DNA from: Methylomicrobium sp.
Lineage (GTDB): Bacteria > Pseudomonadota > Gammaproteobacteria > Methylococcales > Methylomonadaceae
Length of the DNA: 5,795 nucleotides
Reading direction: 5' to 3'
Assembly (NCBI GenBank): GCA_007135635.1
Contig: SLIO01000227.1
Location: forward strand, 1 to 5,795
Made by a program: the position numbers and the translations under genes. The notes under the pieces are model-generated. The model had not been told where the DNA came from, did no database searches, and saw only the letters and a program-made list of their open reading frames with translations. Positions 1 to 5,793 of the stretch are shown here, one piece after another. Numbering within the stretch: position 1 is the stretch's first letter; the number at the start of each line of letters is the position of its first letter.

Positions 1-675
1 CGCGCCGAACTCGCCCATTGCCCGGGCATTACAGAGTAGTACGCCGTATAGCAATCCCCATTTGATATTGGGAAGGGTAACTTTAAAAAAAGTTTGCCAA
101 CCGCTGGCGCCCAGCGATAAAGCGGCTTCTTCCTCTTCATGCCCCATTTCCTGCATCAATGGGATCAGCTCTCGCGCGACGAACGGAAAGGTCACGAACA
201 AAGTCGCTAGAATGATGCCGGGCACCGCGAAGATGACCTTGATGTCGAATTCGGACAGCCATGGGCCTAGCCAGCCTTGAGCGCCGAATACCAGCACGAA
301 GATCAAACCGGCGATGACCGGCGATACCGAGAACGGCAGGTCGATCAGCGTGATCAATAAACTTTTGCCGCGAAACTCGAAACGGGCAATGGCCCAGGCC
401 GCGCAAATGCCGAAAAAAGTCGTCAGCGGCACGGTCACTGCGGCGGTCAACAGCGTCAGCCGTATTGCCGCTAGGGTGTCGGGGTGAGCCAGGCTGTCGC
501 TGTATGCCGTCCAGCCTTTGCTGAAGGCTTCGATCAATACGGTCGCCAGCGGCAGGATCAAGAACAGCCCGATAATCGCCAAGGTTACGCCTATCAGTCC
601 AAAGCGAACCCAGCCCGGATCGTTTAGCGCGATCAGTTTAGGTTGGTATGCATGAGTTGCAGTCACTGTATTCAT
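1..675 (-). CDS. cysW: CysW, sulfate/thiosulfate ABC transporter permease (3' part cut by window edge)
   Basis: This is one of the two inner-membrane permease subunits of the sulfate/thiosulfate importer; it pairs with CysT and couples to the ATPase CysA. I translated it from the ATG at 673-675. Its 225 codons stay open to base 1, whereas CysW is usually about 280-290 residues, so roughly the last 60 are missing. Hydrophobic segments lie near residues 24-50, 70-97, 107-131, 147-168 and 204-216. The cytoplasmic EAA loop that contacts the ATPase is visible at about 182-203 (EEEAALSLGASGWQTFF, then LPN). The sequence runs into MGEFGA at the edge, as in CysW/CysT proteins (compare GVGEYGS in the neighbouring CysT). 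The start lies 11 bases after the cysT stop with a weak GAGAGA ribosome site, implying co-transcription and possibly translational coupling. Assignment to CysW rather than CysT rests on gene order and on the MGEFGA form. Confidence 0.95.
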   Translation of the reverse strand, partial: MNTVTATHAYQPKLIALNDPGWVRFGLIGVTLAIIGLFLILPLATVLIEAFSKGWTAYSDSLAHPDTLAAIRLTLLTAAVTVPLTTFFGICAAWAIARFEFRGKSLLITLIDLPFSVSPVIAGLIFVLVFGAQGWLGPWLSEFDIKVIFAVPGIILATLFVTFPFVARELIPLMQEMGHEEEEAALSLGASGWQTFFKVTLPNIKWGLLYGVLLCNARAMGEFGA

Positions 676-686
676 TTGAGCGTCTC

Positions 687-1514
687 TCAGAGTTGGCCGC
701 TGCGGCGGCGTACCCACCATTGCAGCGCGTTGACCAGTAATAACAATAAAAACGAAATGATCAGCATGGTCAGACCTATCGCGGTCGCGCCGGCATAGTC
801 GTATTGCTCCAGCTTCGTGATGATCAGCAGCGGAACGATTTCGGACACATAAGGCATGTTGCCGGCGATGAAAATGACCGAGCCGTACTCGCCGACTCCG
901 CGCGCGAAGGCCAGTGCGAAACCGGTCAGTGTTGCCGGCAGGATATTGGGCAGAATGATTCGGATAAAAGTCTGCAGACGATTGGCGCCGAGGCTCGCGG
1001 CCGCTTCCTCCATCGCCATGTCGAATTCCTGCAGCACCGGTTCGACTGTACGCACGACAAACGGTAGTCCGATAAAAATCAGCGCAAACACGATACCAAG
1101 GGGCTTATAGGCGATTTGCACGCCCAGCGTGTCCATGACGATACGACCGATCCAGCCATCAGGCTCGTAGATCGCCGCCAACACGATGCCGGCAACGGCG
1201 GTGGGCAGCGCGAACGGCAGATCGATCAAGGCGTCGAATAGTTTTTTGCCGGGAAACGGATAGCGCACCAGGGTCCAGGCGATGATAAAGCCGAACAGCG
1301 CGGCGATACCGGCCGCAATCAACGCTGAAACAAAACTGACCCGGAACGAAGCCTGAACCCGGGCATTGTTCAGTATGTCCCAGTATTGATCCAGGCTGAG
1401 CTGCATGCTTTTGAACACCAGCGCGCTCAACGGAATCAGCACGATCAACGCCAGATAAAACAGCGTAAACCCGAATGTGGGGCGAAACCCCGGCATAATA
1501 TGGCTTTGTGGCAT
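687..1514 (-). CDS. cysT: CysT (CysU), sulfate/thiosulfate ABC transporter permease
   Basis: This is the partner permease of CysW in the inner-membrane sulfate/thiosulfate importer. From the ATG at 1512-1514 it has 275 residues, the usual CysT length (about 275-280). Six hydrophobic segments appear at about 14-36, 58-82, 97-117, 137-157, 192-218 and 243-265. The EAA loop that docks on the ATPase is at about 169-189 (EEAAASLGANRLQTFIRI, then ILP), followed by the family motif ARGVGEYGSVIFIAGN. The frame stays open upstream to an ATG at 1637, but those 41 extra residues are polar, unlike CysT, and lack a ribosome site. The ATG at 1514 has AAAGG eight bases ahead. An internal ATG at residue 7 has no such site. 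The gene is separated from sbp by 366 bases holding a repeat element, and it runs straight into cysW. Confidence 0.96.
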   Translation of the reverse strand: MPQSHIMPGFRPTFGFTLFYLALIVLIPLSALVFKSMQLSLDQYWDILNNARVQASFRVSFVSALIAAGIAALFGFIIAWTLVRYPFPGKKLFDALIDLPFALPTAVAGIVLAAIYEPDGWIGRIVMDTLGVQIAYKPLGIVFALIFIGLPFVVRTVEPVLQEFDMAMEEAAASLGANRLQTFIRIILPNILPATLTGFALAFARGVGEYGSVIFIAGNMPYVSEIVPLLIITKLEQYDYAGATAIGLTMLIISFLLLLLVNALQWWVRRRSGQL

Positions 1515-1522
1515 TTCGGTAG

Positions 1523-1527
1523 CCTTT
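1523..1527 (-). promoter_or_regulatory. Ribosome binding site fixing the cysT start
   Basis: On the minus strand, AAAGG lies 8 bases before the ATG at 1514. No comparable purine-rich site precedes the upstream in-frame ATG at 1637. This supports the shorter, 275-residue CysT. Confidence 0.6.
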
Positions 1528-1579
1528 AATAAATTGCAAAAAACAGCGGTGTGATAGCTCTCATCCGTTCTTTGTGACG

Positions 1580-1609
1580 ATAATGTGGTCGGGTATTCCT
1601 GTTTCCCAA
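1580..1609 (-). promoter_or_regulatory. Weak candidate promoter for cysTW
   Basis: On the minus strand, TTGGGA (1604-1609) and CATTAT (1580-1585) are separated by 18 bases. Each box matches the sigma-70 consensus at only 4 of 6 positions. The predicted start would leave a leader of about 60 bases before cysT. The -35 box overlaps a small hairpin (CCAAAC/GTTTGG, 1606-1621). The match is near chance level. It is listed because cysTW lies behind a repeat that could interrupt read-through from sbp. Confidence 0.18.
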
Positions 1610-1644
1610 ACTCCGGTTTGGAAAACCATTTCCGCAAGATCTAA

Positions 1645-1874
1645 CATCGTTCCCACGCTCCGAGTCCCAGCGGTCGTTTACTAATCTCCACGATCCTCCG
1701 CTCAGCGTTATAGATATCTTTATGTTAACCGCGTCATTCCGGCAGGGATTGCCGCAATCCAGGCTACATGGATGTATTTGGCTTGCCATCCTTGGCACTG
1801 GATTCCGCCAGTCCATGGCGGAATGACGGGTTTCCTTTAACTTAATGGCAGTGACGCAGAGCATGGGAACGATG
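1645..1874. repeat. 230-bp nested inverted-repeat (MITE/REP-like) element between sbp and cysT
   Basis: The outer arms are catcgttcccacgctc (1645-1660) and gagcatgggaacgatg (1859-1874). They are inverted copies with 15 of 16 positions matching, and weaker similarity continues inward for about 10 more bases. They enclose a second inverted repeat (1732-1828). The element begins 6 bases after the sbp stop and accounts for most of the 366-base gap (1515-1880). I see no coding region in that gap. The arm sequence resembles the dispersed cgttcccacgctc palindromes known from many proteobacterial genomes. It contains no transposase, so any mobility would depend on enzymes encoded elsewhere. I see no clear target-site duplication. 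Confidence 0.7.
1732..1828. repeat. Inner 31-bp inverted repeat with secondary hairpins
   Basis: The arms at 1732-1762 and 1798-1828 begin cgtcattccg and end cggaatgacg. They match as inverted copies at 26 of 31 positions across a 35-base spacer. The right arm also folds on itself: attccgcca (1802-1810) pairs perfectly with tggcggaat (1816-1824) around a 5-base loop. The spacer contains ccatccttgg and catggatg, giving alternative pairings. Transcribed as RNA it would form a strong structure just past sbp. There is no T-run, so it is not a standard intrinsic terminator. Confidence 0.75.
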
Positions 1875-1880
1875 CGGATA

Positions 1881-2885
1881 TTACGGCGCATAAATCTGAT
1901 CGAAGGTGCCGCCGTCATCGAAATGCTCGGCCTGCGCCTTGTGCCAGCCGCCGAAGACATCATCCACAGAAAGCCGCTCCAATTTCGGGAAGCGCTCCAA
2001 ATCTTTCGGGTCGGCATGTTCCGGTTGGAATGGGCGGTAATAATATTGGGCCGCCAGTTTCTGCCCGACCGGGGAGTACAAATAATTCAAATAAGCTTCA
2101 GCTAAGTCACGGGTGCCGCGTTTCTCAACGGTCTTGTCCACGACCGTGACCGGCGTTTCAGCCAAAATGCTGATTGGCGGCACGACGACTTCGAATTGGT
2201 CGGTGCCGTATTGATCGATAGCCAGAAAGGCTTCGTTTTCCCAGGCCAGCAAGACATCGCCGATGCGGCGTTGGACGAAGGTGGTTGTTGAGCCGCGCGC
2301 GCCGGAATCCAGAATCGGTACGTTTTTAAACAGTTTGTTGACGAAATCCTTGGCGGCTTCGGGACTGCCGTATTTTTTCTCGGCGAAGGCCCAGGCGGCC
2401 AGATAATTGTAACGGGCGCCGCCGGAGGTTTTCGGGTTCGGCGTGATGACCGCCACGCCGTCCTTGATCAGATCGTCCCAATCCTTGATGCCTTTCGGGT
2501 TGCCCTTACGCACCAGAAACACGATGGTCGAAGTATAGGGGGCACTGTTGTTCGGCAGGCGCTTTTGCCAGTCTTTATCGAGCTTCCCGGAAAGCTCGGC
2601 AATTTGGTCGATGTCGTAAGATAAGGCTAGCGTTAAAACATCGCCTTCCAGTCCGTCGATGACCGCGCGTGCCTGTTTGCCGGCGCCGCCGTGCGATTGT
2701 TGTATCGTGACCGTTTCGCCGGTTTTGGACTTCCAGTCGGCGATAAATGCTTTATTGAACGCCTGATACAGTTCCCGGGTCGGGTCGTAGGAGATGTTCA
2801 GCAGGGTTCGGTCGGCAAGTACGCCGGTAGCGCTTAATAATCCTGCCGCGAGTAGGGCGGTTTTGAGCCATTTTTGAGTTTTCAT
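1881..2885 (-). CDS. sbp: Sbp, periplasmic sulfate-binding protein
   Basis: This 334-residue protein binds sulfate in the periplasm and delivers it to the CysTW permease. A signal peptide is clear: basic MKTQKWLK, a hydrophobic core, and likely cleavage after VLA at residue 24. Family landmarks are SYDPTRELY (32-40), [18 protein letters not shown] (62-79) and the sulfate-binding signature NPKTSGGAR (150-158). By alignment with the enteric structure as I recall it, the ligand contacts map to D34, A68, S154, G155, G156, about A196 and W215. A68 replaces a serine thought to contribute only its backbone NH, so function should be kept. The start has AGGA 7 bases upstream. The gene begins 21 bases after the porin stop, so the two are very probably co-transcribed. 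Sbp rather than the thiosulfate-binding CysP is favoured by overall sequence, but both belong to one family. Confidence 0.95.
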   Translation of the reverse strand: MKTQKWLKTALLAAGLLSATGVLADRTLLNISYDPTRELYQAFNKAFIADWKSKTGETVTIQQSHGGAGKQARAVIDGLEGDVLTLALSYDIDQIAELSGKLDKDWQKRLPNNSAPYTSTIVFLVRKGNPKGIKDWDDLIKDGVAVITPNPKTSGGARYNYLAAWAFAEKKYGSPEAAKDFVNKLFKNVPILDSGARGSTTTFVQRRIGDVLLAWENEAFLAIDQYGTDQFEVVVPPISILAETPVTVVDKTVEKRGTRDLAEAYLNYLYSPVGQKLAAQYYYRPFQPEHADPKDLERFPKLERLSVDDVFGGWHKAQAEHFDDGGTFDQIYAP

Positions 2886-2906
2886 AAGTGTTCCTGGTTT
2901 CGATGG

Positions 2907-4379
2907 TTATTTGAAAATATCGAGTGCGTTGAACGACAATTCAACATAGATAAAGTCCGATTGGTTCGATTTCGTGCCATTGGCGGCCACTTGCCGGTTT
3001 TTGGTAAATTCACCGTTCGTGAAATGGGTATAACCGACATTGGCAGCAATATATGGCGTTATGTTGTAGCGGGCTCGGAAATCAAGGCCGTGGCCCAAAA
3101 AGTCTCCGCTATTGCCAGTCGGGTCGCGATTGAAGCTGCTGCCGTCTAACAGGTTGTTAAAACGGTCTGTATTGCTCTCCAGCCAGAAGGCACTGTAACC
3201 ACCGTCGAGTTTTAGGCCCTTGATCGGTTCTAATTCGATTCTGACCTTAGGCGCTATGACGTTTTCCGGCACCATGTAATCATCCGATGACCAAGGTCGC
3301 GCGAATCCGAAAAAGCGTTCGAAGCGATTGTTTTTGTTGTCATTGGGATCTTTGTCACCGGTGACATGACCATAAAACGCACTGATCCGTGGCTTCCAGG
3401 GATGATCCAGGAAGGTGTAACCAACTTCGGCGGTGACCATATAGGCGTCATGCTGACGTCCGTCGTCGCGGCCGTATTGATAGGTGCCAGACAAGTCATA
3501 ATTGACGCCGCTATCGCCCACCCAGCCGGACAAGCGCAAACCAGTAGCGTGAATATCCCTTGCTCGGTTACGATTGGAAGGGCTAGCGTCCTGCCTAAGC
3601 GCCATGTAATAAGGCTCTATCGTGACAATGTCGGACCATTTGCGCCAGTGGCCGATTGCCGCAGAAAACCATTGATCTTGATTCGGTTTATCGAAATCGC
3701 TCATCAGGCGGACTAAAGGTTGTAATGCGAGTAAATCCAATGCCCAATCGTTGGCGTCTTGACCCAAGCTGGCACGAAAACCCTGAAAAGTATTAGTGGT
3801 ATTACGCCAGCGGTTCAAGCCGATCAAACGCCGATCCAAAAATTCAAATGCCATACGCCCCGCACGGATGAAGGCGGGACGGGCATTACCGAGTTCGTCG
3901 TAACCTAGTGCATCTTTGAAATGCAGTTCCAGATAGCCCTGAATCAGTTCGAATTCGTTAATTTCACGATTGGCTCGGTCAAACTGACTGTTATAGCTGC
4001 GCGCATCCTCGAATTCGGCGACGGCTCGCAACGGATCAAGAATTTCCTTGATGCTGAGATAGGCGCGGGTTCTCAAGAGAATGGGTTCGTCTAGGCTACG
4101 GCTAAGCTCTCGGCGTAAATCGTTTTCACGGCGTTCATAGCGCATCCGGTAGTCGAGACCGGCATCCAGCCAGGTAAATTCTTCGGCGCCTTTAATGCCG
4201 GTTTTACTTAGGTTACGGACATAGTCGGGCGGGTCGGTCTCGCGTTTGGTGCCGTAGCTCCCTGGCTCGACATAATAGCTTGTCGGCTGTTGTTCCGTAT
4301 TGGCGTCCGCATGCTGAGCCGGATGAATCAATAAACCACCGGCTACTATCCAACTAGCGGTTTTTCTATAAATAGACAT
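2907..4379 (-). CDS. Alginate-export-family outer-membrane porin, candidate sulfate channel
   Basis: This is a 490-residue outer-membrane beta-barrel protein. The N-terminus looks like a signal peptide (basic SIYRK, hydrophobic WIVAGGLLI, likely cleavage after ADA at residue 26). The rest alternates amphipathic strands with polar turns. Features typical of the alginate-export (AlgE-like) family are YRMRYERREND (77-87), LRTRAYLSIKEI (102-113), the ELIQGYLELHF strand (144-154), GRMAFEFLDRRLIG (174-187) and DPTGNSGDFLGH (419-430). A terminal aromatic residue is usual for barrel insertion, but here the protein ends NALDIFK, with Phe one position in. AAGGA lies about 10 bases before the ATG. Position between the yezD-like gene and sbp, 21 bases from sbp, suggests it admits sulfate or organosulfur compounds. 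This is inferred from context. The family name should not be read as an alginate function, and no alginate genes are nearby. Confidence 0.85.
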   Translation of the reverse strand: MSIYRKTASWIVAGGLLIHPAQHADANTEQQPTSYYVEPGSYGTKRETDPPDYVRNLSKTGIKGAEEFTWLDAGLDYRMRYERRENDLRRELSRSLDEPILLRTRAYLSIKEILDPLRAVAEFEDARSYNSQFDRANREINEFELIQGYLELHFKDALGYDELGNARPAFIRAGRMAFEFLDRRLIGLNRWRNTTNTFQGFRASLGQDANDWALDLLALQPLVRLMSDFDKPNQDQWFSAAIGHWRKWSDIVTIEPYYMALRQDASPSNRNRARDIHATGLRLSGWVGDSGVNYDLSGTYQYGRDDGRQHDAYMVTAEVGYTFLDHPWKPRISAFYGHVTGDKDPNDNKNNRFERFFGFARPWSSDDYMVPENVIAPKVRIELEPIKGLKLDGGYSAFWLESNTDRFNNLLDGSSFNRDPTGNSGDFLGHGLDFRARYNITPYIAANVGYTHFTNGEFTKNRQVAANGTKSNQSDFIYVELSFNALDIFK

Positions 4380-4426
4380 GCTTTATTTTTCCTTAAAAAT
4401 ACAGCTGCTTCTGGTTATTCGGTCAG

Positions 4427-4442
4427 TCAACTGCTAAGTTGA
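4427..4442. other. Small dyad in the yezD-like/porin spacer
   Basis: The sequences tcaact (4427-4432) and agttga (4437-4442) form a perfect 6-bp stem with a 4-base loop in the 111-base gap ahead of the porin gene. It lacks a T-run, so it is not a convincing terminator. It could stabilise or process a shared transcript, or be chance. Confidence 0.25.
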
Positions 4443-4490
4443 TCGAGTTATCGCCGATGGTTCGGTGGATGATGGGAGGGGAGAGGGGTT

Positions 4491-4664
4491 TTATCCGGTC
4501 TTGAATCGGAATTTTTCGCGCCGCTCGATTTGCACGATACGACCATCGTGCACGACAATCTCGATCGATCCGAAACGTAGCGTTTCTAAAATGGTTAAAA
4601 TATAGCCGGCAATTTTTTGGTCAGTATTTAATTCCGATAGGTCGATGCAGTTTGTTGGCTTCAT
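4491..4664 (-). CDS. YezD/DUF2292-family small protein
   Basis: This 57-residue protein has unknown biochemical function. The conserved core fits the YezD (DUF2292) family: a helix (QKIAGYILTILETL), then RFGSIEIVVHDGRIVQIERREK (residues 30-51), which reads as a beta-hairpin with the family's GS.E..V.DG..VQIE pattern. It has no signal peptide or membrane segment, so it is predicted to be cytoplasmic. The frame can extend 5 codons upstream to a TTG (4677-4679), but that region contains the GGAG ribosome site for the ATG at 4664, so the ATG is preferred. It is the first gene of the apparent sulfate operon, 111 bases before the porin. From memory, YezD-type genes often accompany sulfur-assimilation genes. 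A regulatory or accessory role in sulfur metabolism is inference only. Confidence 0.75.
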   Translation of the reverse strand: MKPTNCIDLSELNTDQKIAGYILTILETLRFGSIEIVVHDGRIVQIERREKFRFKTG

Positions 4665-4673
4665 TGAGTCTTG

Positions 4674-4677
4674 CTCC
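4674..4677 (-). promoter_or_regulatory. Ribosome binding site fixing the yezD-like start
   Basis: On the minus strand, GGAG sits 9 bases before the ATG at 4664 and overlaps the alternative upstream TTG start. This favours a 57-residue product over a 62-residue one. Confidence 0.65.
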
Positions 4678-4679
4678 AA

Positions 4680-4860
4680 ATTAATTTTCTTTTTGTATAC
4701 CTTGGATGGCTATCCCCGCGCCGAATTTTTATCTGAGATGGGCATTACGGATGAAAGTCGCAGAAAGTTTAATGAAAACCAAAAGACTAATGAAACGATA
4801 TAATTAGAAATCTATATCTAAAAATTAGATATATTGACGAGAAAGCATCTGAGTGCTGGT
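4680..4860 (-). promoter_or_regulatory. Probable operon promoter/operator region upstream of the yezD-like gene
   Basis: This AT-rich non-coding leader is where a promoter for the sulfate operon should lie. It contains a perfect 8-bp dyad, tatatcta (4813-4820) and tagatata (4826-4833), with a 5-base spacer, which looks operator-like. Minus-strand -10 candidates are TATACA (4694-4699) and the TAATTATAT stretch near 4797-4806. Neither has a good -35 box, as is common for activator-dependent promoters. Control by a CysB-type LysR regulator under sulfur limitation is a reasonable guess, but I cannot identify a CysB site. No coding sequence or SAM riboswitch is recognisable here. Confidence 0.35.
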
Positions 4861-4883
4861 TTGGGACCTATGGATTTCGTGAT

Positions 4884-5104
4884 ACTCCCTTTATACTCAA
4901 AAAATGGATAACTTTATGAAGGTATGGTGTGTGGCTAGCGAGGATGTCGGCAGCAGGGCAGATTTTTGCTCCTGCAAAATCTGCATTCACGCCATCCCTG
5001 GCGTTTGAGCTGCCGTCAAGCCCCCATGGATGGGTTCACGGCGATCCTTGCTAGACACATCCCATACCTTTTATTCTTAGACGGTTTTTCAATCAAAAGG
5101 GAGT
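4884..5104. repeat. 221-bp palindromic repeat element with nested hairpins
   Basis: The outer arms actccctttt-like (4884-4892) and aaagggagt (5096-5104) lead into stronger arms at 4919-4945 and 5044-5070. These match as inverted copies at 23 of 27 positions, ending aaggtatgg and ccatacctt. Inside are gtcggcagc/gctgccgtc (4946-4954 with 5009-5017, one mismatch), a perfect 9-bp stem gcagatttt/aaaatctgc (4958-4966 with 4976-4984) and cgcca/tggcg (4990-4994 with 4999-5003). The whole could fold as a branched cruciform. It carries no open reading frame of its own and no transposase, so it looks like a non-autonomous or REP-like repeat. Confidence 0.7.
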
Positions 5105-5157
5105 AAATAACCTCCTGGAACTAGGCGCTTTGTTGAGGGTTCGGTAACTCGCTTGGC

Positions 5158-5249
5158 AGGACGCCGTGAATGCGTCCTTGTAAACTTGACGGCGGAATCT
5201 GATTGCCATCCATGGCATGAATGCAAAATCAACATTCACGCCATGGATG
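5158..5249. repeat. Second palindromic repeat, diverged relative of the 4884-5104 element
   Basis: The arms at 5207-5223 and 5233-5249 (catccatggc... and ...gccatggatg) match as inverted copies at 16 of 17 positions around a 9-base loop. A second perfect 7-bp stem, aggacgc/gcgtcct, is at 5158-5164 and 5172-5178. Words shared with the 4884-5104 element are cattcacgccat (4984-4995 and 5233-5244), ccatggatg, and inverted copies of gccgtcaag and ttcacggcg. It lies just past the stop of the truncated porin gene. With no T-run after it on the minus strand, it is not a clear intrinsic terminator. Together with the element at 4884-5104, it accounts for most of the gene-free stretch 4665-5270. Confidence 0.65.
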
Positions 5250-5270
5250 TAGTAGATGAATTGAAGTGGT

Positions 5271-5729
5271 TTAAAAAATAAACTCAGTTTGGAAGAAGCC
5301 GTAATGCGTATCGCGGTCCACTGGGCTATTGGGCGCATTACGAGGAAAGTCGCCGAAATTAAAGTGAAAATACCCGGCTTGTAGGATGATATTTTTTTGC
5401 ACCATCCATTGAGCGCGGACTTCGTAGGTGTGACCCAAAAAATCTCCGGAGTTGCCGCTTGGATCGGCCAATCCGGTATTAACCCAAGATTGTTCTTTAT
5501 CGGCCAACCAAGTTGCGCGATGCTGAAAAAACACTTGGAAGCGTTCGTCGGGATGAACCAATAAGCGGTATCCCCCGGAGATTAAATTGCTGCGCTGAAA
5601 AGGTCCGATAATCCCTGTCGGGGTGAATTCAAACGACCGGCGACCATAGAGCGTGTCGAAGTCAGGTGTCGCATAATCGAATTTAAACTGAAGTTCAGGG
5701 CGCCAATCCGTCGCGAACCGCGATGACAC
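5271..5729 (-). CDS. Alginate-export-family porin, C-terminal part (5' end missing or disrupted)
   Basis: This is the C-terminal barrel region of a second outer-membrane porin. WRPELQFKFDYATPD (5' end near 5705) aligns with WKPRISAFYGHVTGD, residues 328-342 of the complete porin downstream. DPSGNSGDFLGH matches its DPTGNSGDFLGH. The end, GFFQTEFIF, is a classic barrel C-terminus with terminal Phe. The apparent start at 5729 is a GTG in mid-barrel sequence with no signal peptide, so it is not a real start; about 300 N-terminal residues are absent. The frame stays open to the window edge, but upstream of about 5715 it turns into Arg/Cys-rich sequence unlike a porin, while another frame looks coding. 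The gene is therefore either broken by rearrangement or joined to foreign sequence in assembly. Confidence 0.7.
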   Translation of the reverse strand: MSSRFATDWRPELQFKFDYATPDFDTLYGRRSFEFTPTGIIGPFQRSNLISGGYRLLVHPDERFQVFFQHRATWLADKEQSWVNTGLADPSGNSGDFLGHTYEVRAQWMVQKNIILQAGYFHFNFGDFPRNAPNSPVDRDTHYGFFQTEFIF

Positions 5730-5793
5730 AGCTTCCGGTGACGTGGGAGGGCACCGGTATGCGGCGCAGCGCCTCCTGTGCGTCCACCAGGCG
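5695..5793 (-). pseudogene. Possible coding fragment of an unrelated GC-rich gene
   Basis: In the third minus frame this stretch reads RLVDAQEALRRIPVPSHVTG, then SCVIAVRDGLAP and a stop at 5695-5697. It has 32 residues, is open at the window edge, and has strongly GC-biased third positions unlike the porin genes. It reads more like natural protein than the porin frame does over the same bases. A faint resemblance to the C-terminal domain of Eis-type GNAT acetyltransferases (an RLVD..EAL...V.VRD..APWN pattern) is a guess. If so, the sequence breaks just where the porin sequence takes over. Confidence 0.3.

Noticed and set aside
1515..1637. Upstream in-frame extension of cysT to an ATG at 1637 (316 residues)
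   Set aside because: The extra 41 residues are polar and unlike CysT, and no ribosome site precedes the upstream ATG. The ATG at 1514 has AAAGG at good spacing and gives the family's usual length.
1526..2017. 163-residue minus-strand open frame across the sbp/cysT spacer
   Set aside because: It overlaps the 3' end of sbp and the palindromic repeat in another frame. Its sequence shows no domain character.
3366..3716. 116-residue plus-strand open frame inside the porin gene
   Set aside because: It lies wholly antisense to a well-supported porin coding region and looks like a shadow frame.
5207..5249. Rho-independent terminator after the upstream porin
   Set aside because: The stem is strong, but no T-run follows it on either strand. 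A repeat-element palindrome explains it better.
4884..5249. CRISPR array
   Set aside because: The repeats are inverted, differ in length and lack regular spacing. There are no evenly spaced identical direct repeats with unique spacers.
5093..5338. 81-residue minus-strand open frame over the repeat and the porin 3' end
   Set aside because: It overlaps the porin fragment in another frame and is largely made of palindromic repeat sequence. It has no recognisable protein features.
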